A DNA stretch of 64,000 nucleotides from Diadema setosum (GCF_964275005.1 NC_092696.1:27302572-27366571), one strand, 5' to 3'. Positions 43,601 through 58,600 are shown, numbered from the stretch's first letter. Numbers and translations: made by a program. Notes: generated by a model from the sequence alone, not told the origin.

Positions 43601-46600
43601 GGGTACTACCAAATTTTTATGTAACGTCAGAAAACTGGCAGTGCCAAGGACTTTCTATAGCTGGACTCCAATGTAATCTTTGCTATTTCATCTGATAAAG
43701 TGCACTCTCGTTATAACAAAGTTCTTTACGCCATTATATCGAAATTTCATTACAGCTAAACATAAAAGCCCAGTAGATGATAATGTTTGTGCCTAAATTC
43801 TTACTTTGTTGTATCGAGAATTTCATTATACTAGTGTCTGTTATAACAGAAGCGCACTGTAACTGAACATGCGAGTACACAAACGAAATTTTGAATTCTT
43901 TGCATGTTACTATATCACAGGGCAAATCCAGTCGACATATTAGTTAATCTGATAAGAATGAGTAAAATATTATGAGTTAAACAGTAGAATTTTGATTGAA
44001 ATCAGGTAAAAAATAAGAAAATGATGACATTATGAGATTCTGCTAATTTTTCAGGAAACAGTTCTTGAACAGCTGATATGAAAATGCAATGGCAGAGTGA
44101 GCATGTCATCCCCTCACAACTTACCATAATAGTTGAACATAGTGAAATTTCCTGTTTTTCATACAAACACAATTATGCCCTCGGCTTAAATCCTGGTTTA
44201 TCTAACTGATCAACACTAATCTATAGTTATTCAACCAGAAATAACATCATGTTTCAGATTTTAATGACAGAAAAATTGAGCTTTCATCATTTTTTGTTGT
44301 TGTAAATGATCAGTGGAAAATTGTGAGGTTATGACATGGTTAGCTCACTCATTTGCCCACTGTAAAAGAACTGTTTTGGAGAAATTGTCAAAATTTCAGA
44401 ATGTCATAACTTCCTTATTTTTCATCACATTTCAGTCAAATTTTTACTGCTGACCCCATAAGATTTTACTCTTTTTCATCTTTTTCTCTTTAACGGGGAG
44501 GGGTTGATTCAACCCCCCCCCCCCCCCCGAGGTCTTGGCCGTTGATCGCGCAAACGCCATGGAATTTGGCACGTGCATTACCTGTGGCGTAATCTACCAA
44601 CTATACAAAAAGAAATGGACATTTTTGTCATAATAATCAATTATGCTAATATATGCATAAAATCATACATTTTGCTCTAAATCAGAAATTAAAGCTCCTA
44701 GAATCCTACTTTTTGGAGAAAACATTCTTTGTAGCATTCCTAACAATGTACTTGAAAAAAAATTCGGTATCAAAATCAATTTCTTATGTATTTTATTGTT
44801 TTATGAATTTCTTTGTTTTTTCCACCTTTTGTTTTATCATTAATCATTTTCTTTTCCGCAAAATTTGTGACAGAACCTATTTCAAGCATAATTATGCTAA
44901 AATCAATCAGTTTCAGCATATGAAAGTGAAAATAATCATATCTATGAATAAGGAGAGAAAACTCCATTTGCATAGATTTTATACACAAAATCACGTTTTT
45001 GAGCCATTTTCAGTCTGACAGGCATGTATATCGTGCAGTGTCATAACGGTATGCACGATTTTCAGGAAAATAGAATTAAAAGATGCGCGAGACTTGAAAG
45101 TAAAAAGTCAGCGAACGGCGCAATCAAAAAGTTTCAGGTGACAGAGCAGTCGCAAAAAATGTCATTGTGTGCCCCCTCCCCCCCCCCCCCAGCCTTTTAT
45201 AGAGATTTTTGCTGGACTCACATGCGAGGAAGTAATGTGCATTGGCGAGGTAGTCTTGATGCCTTCTTGACCAGAACAACAGGAGGTCAATTTTCCAGTC
45301 TTCGACCATGACCGGTCCATTTCCAGTCCGCACAGCGGCTTGTCTGGCTAGATGGCGCAGACCCTCCAGAGTAAGGGCCCTACTGTGGTTCAGCACATGG
45401 TCATCGTTCTCGGCATCGAGGGCGCACTCCTCTCCACAGTACCATTTCTCTACAAAAACAAAACAAAACAAGACAATACAAAAAAAAAAAATTACAATGG
45501 GACCCTCTGCAATGATAACTTTATAAATAGTATAAATCAATCCAAATACAATTTCAGGGTATGAAAAAATAAGTCATTGCCCACATCTTACAGAAAACCC
45601 CATTCGATTTGCTTCAGTGGTCAAAGATAAATGAGCAATTTTGTAGAGCATGTCAGGATACCTCTTCCCTACAAGTTTTGTCTATTGAGTTCACACACAA
45701 ATATAGAGCATCCAAGTGCTAAACTTGGAAGAATCAGACTCAAGACATGCTGTGACCACTTAACCAAATTGAATGGGGTTTCCTGCAAAAAAGAGCTAAG
45801 ACTTTATATTTAAATACCCGAGAGTGGCATTTAGACAGTTTAAGCATATTGGGTGTTATCAATGCGAAAATCTGATCATAATTTTTTGCAGGAACATACT
45901 GTACAGTAATTCAGTGAAAAGTGAAATATATTTTAGCAAATCGCATCACACAATATCAGGGATTTTTCATATATGGGCTGCTGCACAGGTTGAACAAAGT
46001 CTGACATGTATGATACATTTAGTAATATTCTAACAACAAAAGCATGTAACAATATTGACCTTAATGACTAAATGCTGCATTAGCTGTATGTACAGTTGTA
46101 CTGTATGTTCCACATTTATCACTACAATCAGTCTTGCTTAAATCACCAGTCTCTATGGAAAAACAGAGTGGTAAAATGAGCTGCGTGGCTGAGGTCTGCG
46201 CTCTCGAGAGTGCTTCTCTAGTTCATATTGCAAAGAGGAGGGAGCATAACCTGATGAAGTGATTCTGCCTCACATCAAACTGGACCCTACAGAAGACCAG
46301 CTATTGCTGCTGACTATGGGCAATCCAGTCATCTTCTCAGGTGGCAAAAAGAAATAAAACAAACAAACAAACAAATGAATACATTTATTAACTTGAAAAG
46401 CACTCTGAGAGCGCAGACCTCCGCCAAGCAGCTACTTTCCACCGATGATCTTGCTCTTCCCAAAGAGATTTTTCTCCTCTCCACCACTGGGGTAAAGCTC
46501 TTTGGGCTCCTCCATAGAAATCAGTGATTTCCACCCATAGGTGTACATGTTGAAAAATTGCTTGATTTCCCAATATCAAAGCCTTTTATACGTCATAAAC

Positions 46601-49600
46601 CCTCAGCTGCGCGGCGCCCCTCACCCATGCAGAAACTACAGCACGCATTTTAGTGCGCATTTGAAAACCTAAAAAATGCGCAGCTTGAACTCCCAAGTTC
46701 ACTGACCCAACCTGTCAAAATATTAAAATCCTTCATAGATTCCCCCCAAATTCACGGATCACTACCAAAATTTTATCATTTGTTTCATACTTGTGTCACT
46801 GTCAAACTTTCCTGTAAGTTTCATCCAAACCCGTTCACTACTTTTGAGTTACTTTGCACACAGACAAACAAACAAATAAACAAACAAACAATGAAACAAA
46901 CCAACAGTAACGAAAACATAACCTTCTCCCTTGGCGGAGGTATGAAAACAAACACACAATCAAACTAAAACAGTTAACTAGAAGAAGAAAAAAACTCACC
47001 TGGTAGCACATCAGTGTCTTGGAGTCCTATACATCCATAGTGATACCATTCATGGCCCCTGCAGTTCTCCTGTTTAGCGCACTGCACCATTCTCGTACCA
47101 CCTCTTGCATCTTCTTTCCGCTTACACAGACAGTAGGTGTAGCTGCGACTCTTCAAGCATTCGTGGCAGCAGTACCAGTCGTCCTCGGGGGTAGCCGTCA
47201 GTCCCGCACAGCTCAGATGATACCACGGCGTGGGGCACATAGCATTGCAGCACACGATCATCTCTTCATCTTTCACTGTGTAGGAAATTCACACAGCGCT
47301 CTCCGTTTAATAATTGGATGCCAGTTAATCAGGCACTCTACCGGACACATAATTGACTTGCAAATTGAAAAACTATTCCAGATGTGTGTTATATTTACTG
47401 GATAATCGGGTACACAGGATGGGTATTTTGAAAGACGGGTACAAATTTTCCAGATTAACCTGATCTATTTTAATGAAACGGATAGGAATTTTTTCAGATA
47501 TACCCTATCTTTTTTAATATTTTCCCACAGAAAGCCTTTCAGATTTGTGTCAATTAGATTCACTGTGAAGTGCTGACAGTCAATAAAGAGTGAAGTTGAT
47601 GTTTCAAGCAATTAAATGTGTAGTGTATGACAGATTTGTTGTATGACTGGTACAAGTACATTGTAGATGCATTTTGGAGTGTCATGTATACAAACCCTCG
47701 CACCAGCACTACACACACTACCAAACACACTAACACACAGACACACAGACACACAAAGTGACACTCTATTTGCTATACATTCTACATGTTCCTGTGAACT
47801 ACAACACACACTGTACATTGCATGGCTAGCTTGTGAGTAATTAAAAATGATGAATAAAACATGGACCTACACTGTACTACACACATGGACTATGAACGGG
47901 GTCTTTCTTAGATCCGACCTGCATCACTGCCACATGATAATGTGCATCTAGATGAGTACATTCAGATGTTTGGACAATAATGATTGTGTAATCGTTCATT
48001 GTCACTGACAAAAAATTTGTTTCCCTCATTTCGGTTTTATTTCACTGAGGTGCTTTTTCAGACTTAACTGCCTTTGGAAAAACACCAATGATGGGGAGCA
48101 ACAAACCTAAAAAATGACACATTTTGTGTCGCAAAATGAGTAATTACTGAAGTGGATGCTCGTGGATGCGCATGTAACGTTGCATAATGGTAAAGACATA
48201 CATGTCATCTACCATACTGTCCAAGTTTACTCTGAAACAATGTGCTGAAAATGGGAAAAATTAGATTACAAATTACAACCTACCACAACCCTTGCTTTCT
48301 CATGTAAAGTATGTGCATTTTTTTCGCAAATGAAATTAACTGAGCGATGATTTCCCAATGTATCAACTGCACACGCATTTTTCTTTATTTAAGAGATTTA
48401 TTATCTTCTGCGCATGTGGTTTTTAGACATCTGAAAGCGCCGTCTACTGTTGTTTTTACTCAAGGCTGGCTGTTGTTGATGCATAATGAGAAAATAATGA
48501 AAGCATCCTGCGATGCTTTTCACAGACACAGGTGTTTGAATCAATGAGCGATGCATGTCCATGGCAACAGGGATCTCCACGTGTTTTCACATCAGCCCGA
48601 TAAAAATCCAAGCTCGAGATATTTTTTGCAATCGCAAATAAGCCAGTTCGGGGTTAGCTCATGGGCACATCGGTACAAACGACCTTTCTTCTTTCTCAGT
48701 TGATTAGGCACTCCACGAGTTTTCAAGCGAGAGAAGGTATTTCAGCTTACCCGACGTAACAATTTATGGAATTCATCAGTCAAGTTCAAACAAAGAATGA
48801 ACTTGCGTAGACCAGGTGACCAGAATGATCCATCAATTAGCACTTTGGAAAGCATCCATTTCATTATTTTACATTGAATGTATGAACAATCTTTTTCTAT
48901 TGATATTGTCAAATACCACTTTTGCTGTCAGGTGGATGTGTGCTGGCAAGCACCACTCATAATGATCACTTGAATAATCATTACATCACAGATGCTTATC
49001 TCAGTGAATAAAAAACCAACATGCTCTGCCGGTACAGATGACCTTTTTCTGCTCATGCTCAATGTGGAACCCCGAACTGGCTTATTAGCGCGCCATTTCA
49101 TTTCCTATTCACATCAGCAGGAAGAGAATTACCCGAAATTTTTTGGAGCTAATTCGACAGCTGAGCATGCGCAAAGAGTGTTGGGTATTCCAGTAGAGCG
49201 CACGCTTTCGGGTCACACACGCCAGGCATGATGGGATGCATCGCGCTAATTTCTTGAAGCGATTTCACATTAGTTCGCTATGTTATCCCGCTATTTCGGA
49301 AATTTCCTGAGTTGGACTCACGAAATTTTCTCAATCAGAGCGATACAATTAGACAAGTGTGCTAATTTGTGTTCACATTATCAAAAAGTGTGCTGTTTTG
49401 TGATTGGGTTAATTTCCAAAGTCAGAAAATAGCGCGCTATTTCAAAACATCGGTCTGATGTGAAAAACAACTTCTGTCACAATTCTTGATTATCTAACCC
49501 GATACACAAATAAATTCAGGTCAGTCTCAATTTCACGCTTTAGGCTGTACTTGAGCTTAACTCTATTATCCAACCAAATCTCGCTTATCCGGATGCCCCC

Positions 49601-52600
49601 AATTTTCCAAGTCAGAAAATAGCACGCTATTCCAAAACATCAGGCTGATGTGAAAATGCCTTCTGTCACAATTCTTGATTATCTATGTAAACCCAATACA
49701 CAAATAAATTCAGGTCAGTCTCAATTTCATGCTTTAGGCTGTATTTGAGCATAACTCTCTTATCCAACCAAATCTCACTTATCCGGATGCCCCCCCGCCA
49801 GTCAACTGAGGTTGAACTGCAATATAGTAGACCATAATTCTTACCGGCTCGGCAGCGACAACACAACACGGCAGCCTCCCTTTCGTTATCTGTGTTATCA
49901 CCGTAAGCATCCGCTGCAAGCTGTATCGATGACCTTTTCGGCTCCTGGTAAACGAAATCCACAACTCGTTGGGCCACAGTTTTGACCCAGAGGAGTTTAT
50001 CATGTCTGCTGCCTCTAGCCGGAAAACTGGCAGGGACTTCATGTAGAGATGATGTTCCACAGAATTTCAAGGCACAGAGGAGAGAGTATCCTTCAGTCAC
50101 AAACTGCGCAGTAAGAAAATCAGTACAAAATATAACAAATATGTGTGTACATTTCATTTCATTTCATTTCAATTTATTTTCATAGTTCTCACATATATCA
50201 CAATGAAGTATATAAATATAAAAATTATGCAGAACAGAATTTAAAATGGACCTTCACCGGAATGTTCAAGTTTGTCTTGGTAAAAAAACAAGGTCTGCAT
50301 ACATGCAAGTTAAAACATGGTTTAAACATGTTTATTCCTGCGGGCCCTCCAACAAAATAACACAGAACAACGGTTAATTGAGAATAATTACACAAAGTAA
50401 CAAATCAAGGACAAAAAGATGTATATGACAATTCTCAATGAATCGTTCTTCACAATATCCAAACAATGCCACTGCTGTGTGTTATGTGCAAAATGAATGC
50501 AATTATTCAATTCAAGTCAATTAAATTCAAATTTGATTTCATTTTTTTTTTGGAGGGGGGGGGGGGGGGGCAAACACACAAACACATACAGTGAAACCCC
50601 GTTATAACGAGGTCCGTGGGACCGGCAATATTACCTCATTATAACCGGGACCTCGTTATAACCGTACGCATCGAAAACAAAGAAAAACATAAGCACGACA
50701 TCATATACAATGTACCTATCAATGAAACTTAAGATCATAAGAACATCCTTTGCGTTGTTATTACACGATTATGGATCATTAGTACTGAGATAATGAAGGG
50801 AAATTATTTGTGAATTAGACAAAAAAGTAGGGGTTGAAATAAGTTCATTCTTCATTGTAATTCTTGTTTGTTAATTTTTTTTTGAAACTAGCGCAAATAG
50901 AGTGAAATACTGGCACTGTTTACGTAACTAGCAAGGTATTTTTACGCTGTTGGTGCCCAGCGGGAATGCGATTATTTCATGAATCATTTCGGCTGTAATC
51001 TTGTACAATATATATGATTGTTGTACTTGAAGGGATTAAAAATGTGTTCTTTATTTTCTTCCGAAAATCTCTTTGCCATTTGTACATCCGTTCTTGAAAA
51101 ATATGCGACAGGATTGAATGTGGAAGGTTACGTTGTGATCCTTTTTATTTTCTTCCGAAAATCTCTTTGCCATTTGTACATCCGTTCTTGAAAAATATGC
51201 GACAGGATTGAATGTGGAAGGTTACCTTGTGATCCTTTTTACGCAAATCTATACCTCATAGACCATTCTGAAAGAAAGAAAGATCTTCACTGTCAAATGC
51301 GTCGAAGGGATTAAAATATGCGTTCTTTATTTTCTTCCGAAAATGTCTTCGCGTTCTGTACATCCGTTCCTGAAAAATATGCGACAGGATTGAATGTGGA
51401 AAGATACGTTGTGGTCCTTTTATGCAAATTTATACCTCATAGACCATCTGAAAGAGAGAAAAATCTTCATTGTGAAATGCAGCGTTAAAATCCTGATAAT
51501 GAACAAACCAAGATCTATTCAAACTAATAAATGCATTCGTTTCTTTTTCTGATTTAGGTTAACATGCATTATTCAACTATTTTTTAAGCTACTGTTACCT
51601 TGCGAGATCGCGATAATTTCAGAGTACATGTAGCATACATGCGTTGTTTACCGTTAACTTGCCAGGTATTTTACTCCATTGGTGCCAGGCGGGAATTCGA
51701 TAATTTCATGAATCATTTCTGCCGTAATTTTATACAATGTATGATAGTGGCGTCTGAAGGGATTAAAACTACATTCTTTATTTTCTTTCGAAAATCTCTT
51801 CGCGTTTTGTACATTCTTGAACTGTCAAATGCGTTTGCTTCTTTTTCCGAACACCGATTAAGTATAGTGACATGCGTTATTCAACTACTTTTACGCTACT
51901 GTCCCCCGGCGAGATCGCTATGATTTCATCAATCATTTTGGTTTTAATCATACACACTCTTATTTAAATTATCATTTGTAGAATGATAATGAACAAATCC
52001 CAATCTATTCAAATTAATATATGCGTTTGTTTCTTTTTCTGAACACCAGTTAAGTAGGTTAGCATGCATTATTCAACTATTTTTACGCTACTGTCACCCG
52101 GCGGGATCGCGATAATTTCATAAATTATTTAGGCTTTAATCATCCACAATCATATTTGCTAACCAGCAAAAGAACTGGAAGTTGGAACTAAAAATCAAAT
52201 GATTATGTTCAATTATGTAGGAGGAACATAAGAAGGCATTCCTGTGTCTTATCGCGTGATTTAGAAGAAATAATGGAAAGAACGGTTCTCTGCAAAACGG
52301 AAAAAAGATGTGGATAGCGTGAATTCGGTTTTCAGTGTTTTGTTTGTCCTGTGTTTGAAAGCGGCAATATAGTCAAGAAGTGGAACCTCGATACATCCGA
52401 TCAAATTGCTAATGTTTTTCTTTACGATGATTCACCGAAATTGTCCTCGTTATAGCTGGAATCTCATTATAACCGAACTCGTTACAAACGATTCGTTCTG
52501 CCATAGGTTAACACTCAAATGAAAACGGGACCAACGCGATCACCTCATTACAAACGGTTTCTCGTTTTAACCAAACTCATTAACGGGGTTTCACTGTATC

Positions 52601-55600
52601 ACTTTCTTTGATAATGGACAGACACACTCAGAGCTCCCACTGGTCTTCAAGACACGAAGGACATTGCGATTGTAATGAAGAGCAGGGAGCACTAGAGTGA
52701 CATTATATGTAGATGATGACTGGCGGGGGAGGGAACGTAACAAATATTTCACCCGAAGGGTTTGAAATGCTATTGAGGGAGGTTATAAATCCCTCGACTT
52801 CGTCTCGGGACTTATAACCTCAGGGTTTGAAATGCTACTGAGGGAAGCTATAAGTCCCAAAATAGCATGTCAAACCCTCAGGGTGGAATGTTTGGCACAT
52901 GTTCCCGACAATAAAAGTCATCATCTGTTATATTATATGGGTTAGTCAAATACGTCAACGTCAACCACCAAAGATCGTAGAGATTCAGTGTACGATCTTT
53001 GCAATTACGGCCACCAGCATGATGCAGCACAACGCACTCATTCGCTCGCTCGTGCAGAGTCAAATTCACAGTGCGCGCGCGGTCCTAAGCCTTCTGTAAT
53101 TTGTTACGTGAAAATGTTTTCCCATGGGAGAAGATTACCAAGAATGTTCGCCCATGGGCGAGCATAACGAGTGTACCTCCATCACGTGACTGTGTTTAGC
53201 CAATCCACTAACCGGTAGTTGACTAACCCATTTAATACTATCTATTGATCTTACAAGTGCTACATAACTTACAGTTGTAGGTAAAGTTACATCAAGTTAA
53301 GATTGAGGTAAGCAAAACTATGTTAAGTAAAGAGTTTACAATAGTTTACAATAGAAGAGCCTTAGTGTAATAAATAAAGAATGCAGTCTGCAAGCCCAGA
53401 CTAGTAGAACACCAGCAAGAAGGTAAATCTCTTTAGCATTATGAGATAACGTGTAGTCATACAATGTACCTTGAATCTGAGGCTCTACTAGTCTAGGGTT
53501 GCAGACTGCGCTACATGTTTTATAGTGTTTACTGCTACCGAGTAAAGTCTCACCTCGTACATATCCCATGCTTCCTGCACATTTTGCAGAACTTCTTTCC
53601 GGAAGAAGGTGTAATTGAACTCATTCTTCAACTGTGCAATTGTCCCTTTTGCAGAAGCGCTTTCTCCATCGAAGAAGACATTGTTTGAATCCTTGAAGAA
53701 GAAAAAATTATATCAGTTATGATTTCTTCTGTTGCAGTAATTTGCATTTCAAATTGTTAGCAGCTGTAATGTTACAATTTCTGAGTTAACCCTATTCTAA
53801 CTGGGCAGCCGAGATCTGAAGGGGGAGTCAAATTGACCCCCCCAGTAAAAGCAAAAGCAAAAAGCAAAAGTAATGAGCCATAATCAAAACGTGCCATAAA
53901 AACTTAACATTGGGCCCTAAAAATTTGTTGACCCCTTTCTGTGACCTTTGACCTTGTGATGACCTGTAACTCCCCAAGGGACATCTACCGTCCAAGTTTG
54001 GTCACAAACGGACATAGATCAAAAGTTATGAGCCACAATCAAAACGCGCCCTAATAAACATAACATTGGGCCCTAAAAGTTTGTTGACCCCTGTCTGTGA
54101 CCTTTGACCTTGTGACAACCTTCACCTCCCCAAGGGACATCTTCCATCCAAGTTTGGTCACAAACGGACAAAGGGATCAAAAGTTATGAGCCATAAACGA
54201 AATGCGCCCTAAAAACTTAACATTGGGCCCTAAAAGTTCGTTGACCCCTGTCTGTAACTTTTGACCTTGTGGTTACCTTCAACTTCCCAAGAGACATCTA
54301 TCACCTAAGTTTGATTGCCATTGTAGCAACATGTGCTGAGTTACGTGTGATAAGAGAGTCTTGCAAGTAAACTTTAACGTATGACCTCAAATGACCTTTG
54401 ACCTTATCATGTGACCTCTTACGGCACCATAACATGAAGGTACCCCCAGTGCATCCAACACCCAAGTTTGATTGCCATTGTAACAACATGTGTCGAGTTA
54501 CATGTGATAAGAGAGTCTTGCAAGTAAACTTTAACGTAAGACCTCAAATGACCTTTGACCTTATCCTGTGACCTCCAACCGCACCATAACATGAAGGTAC
54601 CCCCAGTGCATCTATGACCCAAGTTAGGTTGTAATCCAAGCAACTTATGTGAAGTTATTTGTCAAAAGAGAGTCTTGCAGGTAAACTTTAACATAGAAAA
54701 GAGTCTTGCACATACTCTTTAATATATGACCTCAAATGACCTTTGACATCATCACATGACCTCTGACAACACCATAACATGAAGATACCCCTAGTGCTTC
54801 TATCACCCAAGTGTGGCTGCCATTGCTGTAGCAGTTGCCAAATTATGCATCATAAGAGAGTCTTGCAGGTAAACTTTAACATTTGTGACGGACGACGGAT
54901 GACGGATGGACGACGGACGGACGACGGACGGACGCCATTTGGATCCCTTAGTCTGGCCTTCACCTCTGGTGGGCAAGACAAAAAGACTCAGTGGGCTATT
55001 TTGGTAGCTCGAAAGACTGGGGGGGGGGGCCTAAAGGGCCCCCCTTAAGATCTCGGCCATGGACACCGCGATCGCCGCGGAAATTTGCACAATGGTAGTG
55101 TGCAATGTAATCTACAAGATGGTATATTCAAATTTTTGAAAAAATAGCCCTTTTTAATTTTATTTTTATCAATTATGCCAATTCATGCGAGAAATCAGAC
55201 TCTTTGATCTAAATCAGTTTAAGCTCCAAAAGTGCTCATTTTTGGTGTAATTATTCTTTGTGGCATTCTTAGCAAATGTACTTGAAAAAAAAATCGGTAT
55301 CAAACTAAATTTCTTATTTATTTTGTTTCATGAATTTCTTATGTATTTCCTTGTTTTTTCGACCTTTTGTTTTTGTTGTTCTTTTTTACAAAATTTGTGG
55401 CAGACACTTTTTGAAGCATGATACTCCTAAAACAAATGAATTTTAGCCACTGAGAGTAAAAATAAGCATATTTATATGAACCATGTAAAAAAAAATCAGT
55501 ATGCATTGAATTTGTACACAAAATCACATTTTTCAGCCATTTTCAGCCTCACGTGCATGTACAAAAAGTTAGGTAACTTCAGAACCGTACCCCCGAGCGT

Positions 55601-58600
55601 CACAAATTTGGTGTCAAAATGTGCGGGGAAACTCAAAAGAAAAAAAAATCATACAGCATCGAAGTGAGAGCATTGCGTGTTGCAGAGTAATCGCGCGAAG
55701 TGTCGGGGGGGGGGGGGGGCATTTAGGCCCCCCCCCAACCCAGTCTTTTTAGGGTTACTGTAAAACATGATATATTCGCGGCATGAATTTTTCGTGAATT
55801 GGAGCCGACGGACTTTTTTGTGGCATGAAATTTTCGCGAACTGCCACTGGCATTCAAAGCAATAGTGTAGACAAGAACTTTCGCGTGCATTTTAATTTCG
55901 CGAATCTTGGCGCTCGCGAAATGTCAAATTGACCCCGCCCTCGACATTTCAAACACGCAAAGATTTTGCTGCACCAATTTATGACTTTATGCTTTGAAAT
56001 CTCCCGCATATTTTGAAACCAATGTTGCGACGTCCGGGTACACTGCCCTGAAGTTAAATAATGTTTTGCATATAATGCACAAACAAAACAAACAAACAAA
56101 ATATGGTAAAATTAGTGAGTTTGAAAGAGTTTTAGCACTGCTGTTGGTTGGATACTTCTGTATTCATCTCAGCAATGCTAGACATTAGGCAATCTACATG
56201 TAATTACAACATCTCATAGATTCACTCATTGAAACACCTTAATAGAATTTTTTGTGGTGTGGAACTTTGTGCACATTTCCTGCAACAAGAAACTAGCACA
56301 AAAATAAAAGCACGCAATTACTTTTGCTTGTTACTTACATTCCTGTTAAATGTCTCAATCCCACAAAACTAAATACACACAAAATTTTTTACACCCAGCC
56401 CAGCGCAGCAAATCAATCGCCGAAAATATCCAATTTACCCGAGGTAATTCAATATTCAACAAGGTTTCAATCTCGTGGGCATCCATTTCCATTGTAGAAC
56501 AGGACCTTACTCTTGCATTACTCTTGCACTTGTTTACTGAACTGCCCAGGTCATTTTATAACTGAAATTAAAGAAAAAGTCCCCAGTACCACCTTGGTGA
56601 ACACCCATACATTGTAATTCAGCTAAGACTCCTTTTAATGAGGTTTGACTGCAAAATTATCATCACAGTCGTGGGCCAAACAGCTATGCTCACGATCAGG
56701 GACCCCACACTCACAAATTCCTATTGCTGAATAAAGATGATGAAAATATTGAATTTAATCTGATGTGCATTTAGGTTCTTTCTTCTCCTCTGAAAAGAAT
56801 AAATGAGTACGCTCAACGTATAACAAACCTGCAGGAAAAGAATCTCCTTGTCGTATTCCTGGGGCACTGGGATGTACCCCTCCAGACGCTCCTGCCATGT
56901 CTCACGGTCCGCTCGCACCCTCTGAGCCTGCAGGACGCCCTTGATGGCCGATTCGTTGCCACTGACGAGGGTCGGATTGGCGCCTCCTCCCCTGACGGAG
57001 GCAGGGAGGTATTGCTGGAGATGCTCTAATACCGTTTCAATCCCTTGCGTCGTGCCGGGGTTAGTGGGTACGATTCCCAATGTCACCTGGAATGAGAGAG
57101 AACTTGACAATGACTCAACAGCAACACGTTGTCCTTCAGACTGCGCAGTATTGTATGTTTCTTATGACCATTATGATGACCCGAGACCATAAAGCTCATT
57201 ATTACTATAAAAGGTTTACTCAAAGGCCACAATGTAGAATGAATTCCACAAAAATCTGTACATGGCACTCTTGATTTATTACTTCATGGTGTGGAGTTAC
57301 GAAAACTCTCTGGGATGCCCCATGGCCTCTCCACCATAAATATATTCAAATCTACTCAAAGGAGCCCTACAAATGATTTCCAGACTTTTATATTCAACAA
57401 GCATAAATTAGTTTATATACTGAGAATAGAGTTTCAAATTTTAATATGATTTGGATGAAGAATATCAAAATATTATGAAATTCATAGCAAATTGCAATGA
57501 ATAAGGATGATGACATGACAGCCTCTCACCATAAGAATGCATGAGGTACATGGTACAGGGCTCAAAGGAAGCAAAACAAAGAAGGTACAATGCATAATAG
57601 ATTATACACATGCGACATTGTTAAGCAAATGGTATCATAATAAAATTACACTGCAACATTTTTGAAATACGTGTATGTGAGCCTCCTGTGTCATCATCTT
57701 TGTTCAATGTAATTCATTCAATGTTCTTCAAAGTACTGATTTCTCTGCTCAAGGACCACGATAAATTTTACAAATCTGTACATGGAGCAATCAATATTAT
57801 GCACATGATGTGAAATTATAAAAGATTGACTGAAATGCCCCTTTAAAGGAAGCCAAAACCCAAAGAGCAATGTGGATTGAACGAAAGCAGCAACAATGGT
57901 AGATCACATCAGTGAAAGTTTGAGGAAAATCGGACAACTGATGCAAAAGTTATGAATTTTTGAAATTTTGTGTAATGACATCATGATTGTGTGGACATCA
58001 ATATAAAGAAAATACAAAGGGAATTCTACAAAAATTCATTGAAATTGACAAACCACTTTCAGAACCCAGGGGGATAATTGCTACCCTTTACAGACAATAT
58101 GTACGTCAGTATCAAGTTACTGGAATGTGCAATTTTCAAGAAAAATGAATTTTTGTGGAATTCCCTGTGTACTTCCTTCAACCTCCAACCCCGAAACTTT
58201 AACAATTCATAACTTTTGATTCTATTGTCTGATTTTCCTCAAACTCTCACCAATGTGTTCTACTAATGTTGGTGCTTTCACTCAACTCACATTGCTCTTT
58301 GGGATTTGGTTTCCTTCAATAAAAAAGGAGCAACCCTGTCGATACATAGCTTGGCCCTAATCACACTCCTTACCAGTTCAGACTTTTGTGACATACAATC
58401 ACTCTTCTCATGCCCTTGAGCAATGGGAAGGTCACGCAACAGATCCTGTAAGAAAGTCATGTGCCTGCTCATGATGTTGGCCACGACGTCCACGAGGCGC
58501 AACCGCTGCCTGTCTAGGACGTCAGGGGCGGGCAGAAACGTGAAGGCGTCCAGAGTCTCGGCCGCCTGAGCGACAGTGGCCACTGGAGAGGTCACTATCC

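Larger units (their letters stand above)
36410..43859. mobile_element. pogo/Tigger-like MITE split by the 7.1-kb element
   Basis: Left part 36410-36475 (CAGTGCACTTCCATTCTAAC ... AATTCAGGCTG) and right part from about 43559 (AACATTGTCCACTCTATG ... AAGCGCACTG at 43859) reconstitute one copy of the short MITE. TA flanks both ends (36408-36409, 43860-43861). The right half is somewhat longer than in other copies. Confidence 0.7.
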
